A stretch of 8,335 nt of DNA. Source: Syntrophomonadaceae bacterium (GTDB lineage: Bacteria; Bacillota; Dethiobacteria; DTU022). Made by a program: the position numbers and the translations under genes. How positions within the stretch are numbered: the first letter of the stretch is position 1; every line of letters starts with the position of its first letter. The notes under the pieces were generated by a model that saw nothing but the letters and a program-made list of their open reading frames with translations, was not told the DNA's origin and ran no database searches. Positions 1-5,341 of the stretch are shown in pieces. The DNA lies in contig PWMM01000260.1 of NCBI GenBank assembly GCA_003558195.1, positions 1 through 8,335 on the forward strand. Direction: 5' to 3'.

Positions 1-250
1 AGCCGCCAAGGCAATCAAGAAAACGATTGCCGTAAATGTCTACAAAACCAGTGCCGCTATCTTCCCATTCTACGGCAGCATAATCAGTGGAAACAGATTT
101 ACGATATTCTAAAAAACCGGGGTTGTAGTTATCCTTAAAACCCTCTAAAGTTTCTTTTGCTACCCATTTTATTTCTTCATCATTAAGTTCTCTTTTCGAT
201 ATAAAGTCCAGAACTTTCTTGGAGAAGTCCAAACTTTCACTTAAACTCAT
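1..250 (-). CDS. Class III aminotransferase, putrescine aminotransferase-like (N-terminal 83 residues, partial)
   Basis: PLP-dependent enzymes of this class move the terminal amino group of putrescine or other omega-amino compounds to a 2-oxo acid in the cytosol. Only the first 83 residues are in the window; the gene continues past the left edge. The segments NPGFLEYRKSV (about residues 43-53), AAVEW and FLDCLGG closely resemble the N-terminus of E. coli putrescine aminotransferase (PatA/YgjG), as I remember that sequence. The PLP lysine and catalytic core lie outside the window, so substrate specificity is open: ornithine, GABA, 5-aminovalerate or 6-aminohexanoate aminotransferases are alternatives. 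The start ATG (248-250) has AAGGAGG at 258-264 with a 7-nt spacer. The gene is divergent from the activator at 792 and is preceded by a consensus sigma-54 promoter at 386-401, so it is probably activator-dependent. Confidence 0.85.
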   Translation of the reverse strand, partial: MSLSESLDFSKKVLDFISKRELNDEEIKWVAKETLEGFKDNYNPGFLEYRKSVSTDYAAVEWEDSGTGFVDIYGNRFLDCLGG

Positions 251-385
251 CTTGATGCCTCCTTGCTAAAGATCTTATTCATTTTAGCTATTTTACTAGC
301 AAAGTCACCGTTCTTTAAAGCTCACCTCCCCAATTTATTACTAATGTTTTAAACATGCTAAATTAATGTCAGTGTTATATACTTT

Positions 386-401
386 AGCAATTTATGTGCC
401 A
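386..401 (-). promoter_or_regulatory. Sigma-54 (-24/-12) promoter for the aminotransferase
   Basis: Read on the minus strand the site is TGGCACATAAATTGCT. It matches the sigma-54 consensus TGGCAC-R-N4-TTGCW at every defined position, with the GG and GC elements correctly spaced. Transcription should start near position 375, giving a leader of about 125 nt before the aminotransferase ATG. Such promoters need an AAA+ enhancer-binding activator, and one is encoded divergently at 792-2582. Confidence 0.88.
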
Positions 402-463
402 AGCCAAAGAAATGCTTTAAATTAAAGCTTTTAGCGCTCTTTTTAGTAAAAATAAGGCGACAC

Positions 464-484
464 AATTTCTCAAGTGTAAGAAAT
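464..484. promoter_or_regulatory. Enhancer-like site 1a (upstream activating sequence)
   Basis: The core TTCTCA-AGTG-TAAGAA (467-482) is an imperfect inverted repeat. It lies about 90-110 bp upstream of the predicted sigma-54 start and is nearly duplicated 30 bp away at 494-514. Palindrome, tandem copy and distance are all typical of the binding sites of Fis-type sigma-54 activators. The divergently encoded activator at 792 is the natural candidate to bind it; this is inferred from position. Confidence 0.6.
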
Positions 485-493
485 ATTATTGCT

Positions 494-514
494 AATTTCT
501 CATATTTAAGATAT
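494..514. promoter_or_regulatory. Enhancer-like site 1b (tandem copy)
   Basis: This is the second copy of the upstream site, core TTCTCA-TATT-TAAGAT (497-512). It starts exactly 30 bp after site 1a, close to three helical turns, so both copies would face the same side of the DNA. The left half-sites are identical, while the central four bases and the last base differ. That conservation pattern is expected for a dimer-binding protein site. Confidence 0.58.
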
Positions 515-711
515 GCTTATACAATAAACTGTTATTTCCTGGCTGCTCTCTTTATTGGACCAGTGGTTTTGCTCATAAAGCGTCTGTGCTGGCCATTGAG
601 GCAAAGGGTGTAGCAGATCAAAATTTTAGAGTATATTGCTGAGAAAAATGCTAATGACGATTGTTATTAAGGTCGATTCATATGATAGCCTGAAACTTTG
701 TCGCTGCTGTT

Positions 712-724
712 GCTCTTAAAGAGC
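712..724. promoter_or_regulatory. Perfect inverted repeat upstream of the first activator gene
   Basis: GCTCTT-A-AAGAGC is a perfect palindrome with a one-base centre, ending 67 bp before the activator ATG. It resembles the enhancer half-sites (TCTT/AAGA) but with different spacing. It could be an autoregulatory operator, but nothing else in the sequence supports this. Confidence 0.25.
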
Positions 725-791
725 TGTAACCAATTTAATTTTCATTTGGTTTGTTGGATAGATCATACCGATTTTTAGTGAGGTTTTATTT

Positions 792-2582
792 ATGGCTAAC
801 TTGAGAGATATTCAATCTACGGTTCAAGATGTTGCTGAAGCAATTTCTGCTGCCCTGGGAGTTGAAGTGGAAATTGTTGATGAAGAACTGAAAGTGATTG
901 CCGGGAGCGGCTATTATAAAGAGCGGATTGGGGATGTCCTCGAATATGGAAAGGTTGAAGGTAATTATTTATATGCTCGCACTTTACGACAGCAGAGCGC
1001 TTCAGTTATAACCGACCCGGCAGGAGATCCAAACTATGACCCTTCATCTCGTAAAGGGATGACTCGTGAACTGGGAGAAATATGCAGCCCTATTTTATTT
1101 AAAGATCAAGCCATCGGTGTGATTGGCCTTTCAGCCTTGAATAAAGATCAGCGAAAGAAACTATTGTTTAATAAAGAAGCAATCTTGAATTTTCTTAAAC
1201 ATATGAGCCATTTGCTTTCTGTGAAACTGTCTGAATCTGAGACTATGGAACGATTAAGCACCTTATCCCGTGAGCTTAAAGTTGTTTTAGAGACCATTCA
1301 CGAAGGAGCTCTGGCCATAAACTCAACAGGCCTGGTTACTCATTGTAATACCAAAGCCGCTAAATTGCTGGGTACCAGTCCAAATGAAATAATTGGCAAG
1401 CATATTGGTGCATTTTGGGATAAGCCGCGGGCACTGGAAGTCTTGAGAACCAATCTATCCTATACTGAAAGGGAGGAGATTTATCATACCCGGCAAAAAC
1501 ACATGCACTTTATAGTCTCAGTGCGCCCCATACCTGGGAAAAACGGACCGGAGGGCGCTGTTATTTCGTTTCGTGATATTGCTGAAGCAAGGAGGCTGGT
1601 TCATGATTTAAGTGATCAACGGGTTCAGTACACTTTTGATCAAATTGTTGGGCATAGTACTTCTATCAGGCAGGTAAAAGAGCAGGCTATGCAAGTAGCC
1701 GGTGGTAGCTCTACCGTACTTATAACCGGTGAAAGTGGGACCGGTAAAGAAATCTTTGCACGCGCCATACATGGGAGCAGTTATTTTGATAAAGGACCTT
1801 TTATCAGTGTTAATTGTGGTGCAATCCCCGAAACACTGCTTGAAAGCGAATTATTTGGTTATGAAGGCGGTGCTTTTACAGGAGCGCATAAAGATGGAAA
1901 AGCTGGTAAATTTGAACTGGCTGATGGAGGGACTATATTTCTAGATGAAATCGGTGAAATGCCTCTTCATTTACAGGTTAAATTACTCCATGTATTACAA
2001 AACCGCCATGTAGAAAGAATAGGTGGTAGTAAAAAAATACCTGTCAATGTCAGGATAATTGCCGCTTCAAACCGGGATTTAGAAATGATGTTGCAGGAAG
2101 GTAACTTCCGTAAAGATTTATATTTTAGGCTCAGTGTTATCCCTTTACATATCCCTCCACTTAAAGATCGGCGAGAGGACATCCCCCTTTTAGTAGAGCA
2201 TTGTCTCGAAAAATATTGTCGGATGCTCGATAATAATGTTTTAAGGGTTGACCAACCTGTGATGGATTGCTATCTTCATTATCCCTGGCCCGGAAATGTA
2301 AGAGAGTTAGAAAATGCCGTGGAGTATTCGGTGAACATGACTCATGGAGAGCTAATTAAGATGGAGAACACTCCACCCCGGATTCGTTCTTTTGATAATA
2401 ATAAAAGAATACGCAAAGGCTCAGATTTACAAACTTTAGTAAAAAATTTTGAAAGAGATTTACTTAATGACTACCTTAGCAAATACGGTACTTCCTATTA
2501 TTCAAAAATGAGTATTGCCAGGGAATTAAATATTAGCAGGGCTACGCTATACCGTAAATTGTCTGAACTGAATCTTTCTTAA
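792..2582 (+). CDS. Sigma-54-dependent transcriptional activator, GAF-like/PAS/AAA+/Fis-HTH
   Basis: This 596-residue enhancer-binding protein remodels sigma-54 RNA polymerase using ATP. Residues 1 to about 145 form a GAF-like sensor region and about 155-265 a PAS domain. The AAA+ domain (about 282-510) has Walker A GESGTGKE (313-320), the sigma-54 contact loop GAFTGA (360-365), Walker B TIFLDEIGEM (381-390), the arginine-finger region FRKDLYFRL and WPGNVRE (499-505). A Fis-type helix-turn-helix closes the protein (about 561-594, ISRATLYRKL). There is no receiver domain, so it probably senses a small molecule rather than a kinase. All AAA+ motifs look intact. The ATG at 792 has a moderate site, AGTGAGGT, 7 nt upstream. 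It is divergent from the aminotransferase and probably acts on sites 464-514. The ligand is unknown. Confidence 0.93.
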   Translation: MANLRDIQSTVQDVAEAISAALGVEVEIVDEELKVIAGSGYYKERIGDVLEYGKVEGNYLYARTLRQQSASVITDPAGDPNYDPSSRKGMTRELGEICSPILFKDQAIGVIGLSALNKDQRKKLLFNKEAILNFLKHMSHLLSVKLSESETMERLSTLSRELKVVLETIHEGALAINSTGLVTHCNTKAAKLLGTSPNEIIGKHIGAFWDKPRALEVLRTNLSYTEREEIYHTRQKHMHFIVSVRPIPGKNGPEGAVISFRDIAEARRLVHDLSDQRVQYTFDQIVGHSTSIRQVKEQAMQVAGGSSTVLITGESGTGKEIFARAIHGSSYFDKGPFISVNCGAIPETLLESELFGYEGGAFTGAHKDGKAGKFELADGGTIFLDEIGEMPLHLQVKLLHVLQNRHVERIGGSKKIPVNVRIIAASNRDLEMMLQEGNFRKDLYFRLSVIPLHIPPLKDRREDIPLLVEHCLEKYCRMLDNNVLRVDQPVMDCYLHYPWPGNVRELENAVEYSVNMTHGELIKMENTPPRIRSFDNNKRIRKGSDLQTLVKNFERDLLNDYLSKYGTSYYSKMSIARELNISRATLYRKLSELNLS

Positions 2583-2613
2583 AAATGAGAAATGGTATAC
2601 CTTGAAATGCTTA

Positions 2614-2629
2614 AGCTAAATATTTAGCT
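2614..2629. promoter_or_regulatory. 16-bp perfect palindrome after the first activator
   Basis: AGCTAAATATTTAGCT is perfectly self-complementary and starts 31 bp after the activator stop codon. No T-tract follows, so it does not look like an intrinsic terminator. It may be an operator for the small gene at 2768, or a weak hairpin in the transcript. Confidence 0.3.
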
Positions 2630-2750
2630 GCTGAAAGAGATCCAACTTTAACCGCTACAGGTATATGCTGCTTTTCTAGTTTAATAAATGCCCGGTATTG
2701 GGGAAGGCGAATGGCCGTTAAAAAGCGAATTAGTATTTATAATAATGATG

Positions 2751-2757
2751 TAAGGAG
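2751..2757 (+). promoter_or_regulatory. Ribosome binding site that fixes the small-protein start
   Basis: TAAGGAG lies 10 nt before the ATG at 2768. The in-frame upstream ATG at 2711 has only AAGG with a 3-nt gap, so 2768 is the better start. A perfect TATAAT at 2738-2743 would allow a short-leader transcript beginning near 2750, but it has no good -35 partner. Confidence 0.6.
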
Positions 2758-2767
2758 ATGCTTGAAT

Positions 2768-3031
2768 ATGGAAGAAAAAACTGTAACGGCAGAAGTAATT
2801 AGCTCTGAATGCAAGCTTTATCAAAATGGTGACAAAATTATATTTGAAGGGCCCCTTTTGAACAAAGAAAAGTCTGACAATATCTGTGTTGCTGCTTTGC
2901 AATCCTTTTTCCCGTTTGTTTTTGCTTTGCGCAAAAGAGTCACTCCGCAGGGTCTGGGTTATGAGAAAGATGTCGAGGTACAGTGTCCGGATTATTGTGC
3001 TCCGGTTGTTTTCCGCTTAACAGCCAAATAA
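2768..3031 (+). CDS. TIGR04076-like small protein, function unknown
   Basis: This is a soluble protein of 87 residues with no signal peptide or membrane segment. The pattern GD-x(4)-EGP (about 21-28), a central cysteine (C40), then CPDYC (73-77) and PVVFRL (79-84) resembles the uncharacterised TIGR04076 family of short proteins, recognised from memory of its conserved ends. Cysteines are at 15, 40, 73 and 77; C73 and C77 could form a metal or redox pair, which is inference only. The family has no established biochemical role that I know of. The gene lies 185 bp after one sigma-54 activator and 90 bp before another, on the same strand, so it may be cotranscribed with one of them. A longer reading frame from 2711 adds 19 residues but has a poorer ribosome site. 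Confidence 0.72.
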   Translation: MEEKTVTAEVISSECKLYQNGDKIIFEGPLLNKEKSDNICVAALQSFFPFVFALRKRVTPQGLGYEKDVEVQCPDYCAPVVFRLTAK

Positions 3032-3054
3032 AACCACTGGCAAAATGATTAATG

Positions 3055-3081
3055 TTAAGGGGCAACTCGTTTGCCCCTTAA
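3055..3081 (+). terminator. Strong stem-loop, possible terminator or attenuator
   Basis: An 11-bp perfect stem (TTAAGGGGCAA with TTGCCCCTTAA) encloses a 5-nt loop, 23 bp after the small gene's stop codon. The stability and position suit an intrinsic terminator. However, the right arm is followed by AAATCC rather than a T-tract, so termination may be partial, or the element may act as an mRNA-stabilising or regulatory hairpin ahead of the second activator. Confidence 0.42.
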
Positions 3082-3109
3082 AATCCATGCTTTTATAGTG
3101 TTGATACAC

Positions 3110-3115
3110 AGGAGG
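3110..3115 (+). promoter_or_regulatory. Ribosome binding site that fixes the second activator's start
   Basis: AGGAGG sits 6 nt before the ATG at 3122. It excludes a TTG start at 3071, which lies inside the stem-loop's right arm and has no ribosome binding site. Confidence 0.8.
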
Positions 3116-3121
3116 CATGTA

Positions 3122-4822
3122 ATGCAAGATCTAAATCAACACCTGGAAGTTTACGACAATTTAAATGTCGGGGTCATTGTGATTGATTCTGATCAACATG
3201 TTTGTGCCAGTAATGAAGAGGCCAGAAAAATATTCTGGAAAAGAAAGGACAATCCTGCTGGTGCCAGGGCCAAGGATCTTTATGGCGATCCCCTTTTAAT
3301 TGAAGCATTATGTTCAGGGACTGCTACCCATGGGCAGATCATAAAAACCAGTGAAACATGCTATTATTATACCTCTCATTATCTTTTCAAACACAACCAG
3401 AGAAAATTCTTTGTATTCGCTTTTATTGATGAAGCTAAACTGGGTATTGATTGCCAGGAACGCTTTAAAGCTAGTGATTCTACGCGGGAAGTTATTGATT
3501 GTTTGGATGAAGGTATTGTTTTATTAAGCCCGGAGTTATTAATCGTGGCGGTGAATAAAAGTTATCGTAAGATCATGGGTTTAATGCCAGCAAGTGCTCT
3601 TGCTGTTTCTGCAGACGAATCGAATATAAATATCTTGGATATTTTATCTGCATCAAGGAAGGCACTGGACACAAAAAGACCATATTTCATGACTAAAACC
3701 AGAGAAACAAGAGAAAAAGTTAAGCTGACTGCCAGTCCGGTCATCTTGAATGATAAAGTATGCATGATTGTCTGTTCTATATTAGCTCCTAAACATTATG
3801 AAATTATTGTAAAACAGGCGCGTGCTAAAGAAACTCCTTCTGCTGATGACAGTTTTGATACCAGTAAACAAATTAATAATTTTCTAGAAGAAGCAGGTAT
3901 TGTTAGTAACAGTAAAAAGATGTTTGATGTTATTAACATGATAGCACGCATAGCTCCTTATCCTGCTTATGTTTTGATTACAGGGGAGTCTGGAACTGGT
4001 AAAGAAATGCTTGCAAATTTAATCCATCGCTGCAGTATGCGTTCACAGGAGCCCTTTCTTTCAGTTAATTGTGCTGCCATTCCCGATTCATTAAGTGAAT
4101 CGGAATTTTTTGGCTATGATGCAGGAGCTTTTACAGGTGCAGCCACAGATGGAAAGCCTGGTTTTTTTGAACAAGCAGACCAGGGCACTTTATTTCTGGA
4201 TGAAGTAGGAGATTTGTCCTTATCACTTCAAGCCAAGTTGCTTCGAGTCCTGCAAGGTGGAGAAGCGATTAGGGTAGGCGGAACTAAGAAGTATAAAACT
4301 GATGCCAGGATAATTGCTGCTACCAATAGGAATTTAACTGATATGGTGCGGCACGGTAGTTTCAGAAAAGATTTATATTATCGCCTTAAAGTAATTGAAA
4401 TTAATGTTCCACCATTGCGTGAGCGGCCGGAAGATATCATCCCTCTGGTAACATATTTCCTTGAGCTTTATACGGCACGCTATAATAAAGTCAAGTATTT
4501 TTCTCCGGATCTTATAGATATCTTTATTCAATATCAATGGCCGGGCAATGTTCGAGAAGTAAGCAATGTTGTGGAACAATTAATTCTAACTGCTGCTGAA
4601 CAGGAAATTAAACCTCATCACTTATCTCTCGACGTGAGAGGTGGAAAGCAACAATCAATTATGATTGAATTTGCGGACAGTGATCTTGACATGAAATCTA
4701 AAGTAAGACTTTTTGAGAAATACCTGTTAAAGGATGCGTTAAAAAAATATCAAAATGCAGAAGAAGCTGCAAAAAAACTCGGTATAAATCGTTCTACATT
4801 ATTTCGTAAGCTAAAATCATAG
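3122..4822 (+). CDS. Sigma-54-dependent transcriptional activator, PAS/PAS/AAA+/Fis-HTH
   Basis: A second enhancer-binding protein, 566 residues from the ATG at 3122. Two PAS-like regions lie at about residues 5-105 and 118-230. The AAA+ domain (about 255-480) has Walker A GESGTGKE (288-295), GAFTGA (335-340), Walker B TLFLDEVGD (356-364), FRKDLYYRL (414-422) and WPGNVRE (473-479). The C-terminal Fis-type helix-turn-helix (about 543-566, NRSTLFRKLK) ends the protein abruptly. The sensory half differs from that of the activator at 792, but the recognition helices are similar. There is no receiver domain, so a cytosolic ligand is likely. The gene lies directly upstream of an enhancer pair (4831-4868) and the sigma-54 promoter of hyuB, so it is the probable activator of the hyu operon. 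It is intact, and its ligand is unknown. Confidence 0.93.
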   Translation: MQDLNQHLEVYDNLNVGVIVIDSDQHVCASNEEARKIFWKRKDNPAGARAKDLYGDPLLIEALCSGTATHGQIIKTSETCYYYTSHYLFKHNQRKFFVFAFIDEAKLGIDCQERFKASDSTREVIDCLDEGIVLLSPELLIVAVNKSYRKIMGLMPASALAVSADESNINILDILSASRKALDTKRPYFMTKTRETREKVKLTASPVILNDKVCMIVCSILAPKHYEIIVKQARAKETPSADDSFDTSKQINNFLEEAGIVSNSKKMFDVINMIARIAPYPAYVLITGESGTGKEMLANLIHRCSMRSQEPFLSVNCAAIPDSLSESEFFGYDAGAFTGAATDGKPGFFEQADQGTLFLDEVGDLSLSLQAKLLRVLQGGEAIRVGGTKKYKTDARIIAATNRNLTDMVRHGSFRKDLYYRLKVIEINVPPLRERPEDIIPLVTYFLELYTARYNKVKYFSPDLIDIFIQYQWPGNVREVSNVVEQLILTAAEQEIKPHHLSLDVRGGKQQSIMIEFADSDLDMKSKVRLFEKYLLKDALKKYQNAEEAAKKLGINRSTLFRKLKS

Positions 4823-4830
4823 GCAGTATA

Positions 4831-4846
4831 GTCTTAAATATAAGAC
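4831..4846. promoter_or_regulatory. Enhancer-like site 2a
   Basis: GTCTTA-AATA-TAAGAC has perfect 6-bp arms around a 4-bp centre, and flanking bases extend the arms to AGTCTT/AAGACT. It starts 9 bp after the second activator's stop codon and about 190 bp upstream of the predicted sigma-54 start of hyuB, within the normal range for enhancer sites. Confidence 0.62.
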
Positions 4847-4852
4847 TTAACA

Positions 4853-4868
4853 GTCGCACAATTAAGAC
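4853..4868. promoter_or_regulatory. Enhancer-like site 2b
   Basis: GTCGCA-CAAT-TAAGAC keeps the right arm of site 2a exactly, with a weaker left arm. It begins 22 bp after site 2a, close to two helical turns. Together they look like a strong and a weak site for one activator dimer each. Confidence 0.55.
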
Positions 4869-4960
4869 TATGACTGGCGTTATTCAATCCTCTTTTTCTT
4901 TCTTTAAAACAAATAATACCTTTGGGAAAATTTTAATCCACTGATTTAATGGGTAAAATG

Positions 4961-4990
4961 AGCGCATAAATTCTTCTAAGCGCTTTTTTT
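4961..4990 (+). terminator. Weak intrinsic terminator candidate
   Basis: AGCGC (4961-4965) can pair with GCGCT (4980-4984) across a 14-nt loop, followed by a run of T ending at 4990. The short stem and large loop make it weak, but its position would insulate the hyu promoter at 4999 from the activator transcript. Confidence 0.35.
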
Positions 4991-4998
4991 AACTATTT

Positions 4999-5014
4999 TG
5001 GCATATCATTTGCA
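4999..5014 (+). promoter_or_regulatory. Sigma-54 (-24/-12) promoter for the hyuBA-like operon
   Basis: TGGCATATCATTTGCA matches TGGCAC-R-N4-TTGCW with one substitution (T for the final C of the -24 element) and correct GG-N10-GC spacing. Transcription should begin near 5025, leaving about 315 nt of untranslated leader before hyuB. The enhancer pair lies 131-168 bp upstream of the -24 element. Confidence 0.8.
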
Positions 5015-5032
5015 TTTTATTAGAATAGAAAA

Positions 5033-5061
5033 CTTTCTCAAGAAAGGTAATTGTGCAATTA
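5033..5061. promoter_or_regulatory. Two adjacent compact palindromes at the hyu transcript start
   Basis: CTTTCT-CA-AGAAAG (5033-5046) and TAATTG-TG-CAATTA (5048-5061) are perfect inverted repeats with 2-bp centres, one base apart. They begin about 8 bp after the predicted sigma-54 start. As DNA they could be repressor operators; as RNA each could form a 5-bp hairpin with a 4-nt loop. Confidence 0.35.
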
Positions 5062-5098
5062 GCTCAAGAAATCTTAATTATTGAAAGGGGTTGTTGAA

Positions 5099-5110
5099 AT
5101 GGTTTTATAA
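5099..5110 (+). other. Three-codon ORF (Met-Val-Leu) in the leader
   Basis: AAAGGGG (5084-5090) is followed after 8 nt by ATG GTT TTA TAA. A hairpin, GAGCA with TGCTC (5111-5115 and 5123-5127), begins immediately after the stop codon. The arrangement resembles minimal leader peptides but could be chance. In another frame, TTG at 5094 opens a 22-codon frame ending at 5162. Confidence 0.2.
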
Positions 5111-5208
5111 GAGCAGTATGAGTGCTCCAGGAAATAGTTACATAGATTATGAAACATTATAAATGCCTAAAAAAGTGGTCTAATACTGAAAACAATTTGC
5201 AATGATTT

Positions 5209-5239
5209 TAGATTTAAAAACACAATTTTTCTAAATCTA
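5209..5239 (+). other. A+T-rich hairpin in the hyu leader
   Basis: TAGATTTA (5209-5216) pairs with TAAATCTA (5232-5239), and four further A-T pairs follow past a single bulged C (5231), giving about 12 bp around a 6-nt loop. No T-tract follows. It lies about 100 nt before the hyuB start and could affect transcript stability or readthrough. Confidence 0.35.
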
Positions 5240-5341
5240 TTCTTGATTCATGTCATAATTTAACAAACTGTAAAAAACTCATAGTGGCTTTTTTGCAACT
5301 GTTATATCGAAGGATAATTTTTAAAATTGGAGGTTTAACAA

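Larger units (their letters stand above)
251..791. other. Divergent regulatory intergenic region
   Basis: This 541-bp gap separates the leftward aminotransferase from the rightward activator. From left to right it holds the aminotransferase leader (251 to about 375), a sigma-54 promoter (386-401), two enhancer-like palindromes (464-484 and 494-514), a stretch of about 200 bp with no clear signal, and a 13-bp perfect inverted repeat (712-724). No convincing housekeeping promoter for the activator could be identified. No RNA gene, and no ORF with a ribosome binding site, was seen. Confidence 0.7.
5025..5341 (+). other. Long structured leader of the hyuBA-like mRNA
   Basis: No full gene is present in this stretch. 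It contains two adjacent compact palindromes at the predicted transcript start (5033-5046 and 5048-5061), a three-codon ORF with a good ribosome site (5099-5110), a small hairpin (5111-5127) and an A+T-rich hairpin of about 12 bp (5209-5239). It matches no riboswitch class I could recognise by eye. Confidence 0.5.

Noticed and set aside
700..791. Sigma-70 promoter for the first activator
   Set aside because: No pair of -35 and -10 hexamers with acceptable spacing stood out, so none is annotated.
2593..2610. TGG...TGC resembling a sigma-54 promoter before the small gene
   Set aside because: The GG-to-GC spacing is 13 bases instead of the required 10.
2711..2767. 19-residue extension of the small protein
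   Set aside because: Its ribosome site is poor, while a good TAAGGAG precedes the ATG at 2768, where similarity to the family begins.
3071..3121. N-terminal extension of the second activator from a TTG codon at 3071
   Set aside because: It begins inside the right arm of a perfect hairpin and has no ribosome site, whereas the ATG at 3122 has AGGAGG with a 6-nt spacer and starts near the first PAS region.
5271..5295. A-run and T-run around ACTCATAGT as a terminator in the hyu leader
   Set aside because: The stem is almost only A-T pairs with an interrupted centre. Termination just before hyuB would make sense only as attenuation, for which no alternative structure was visible.
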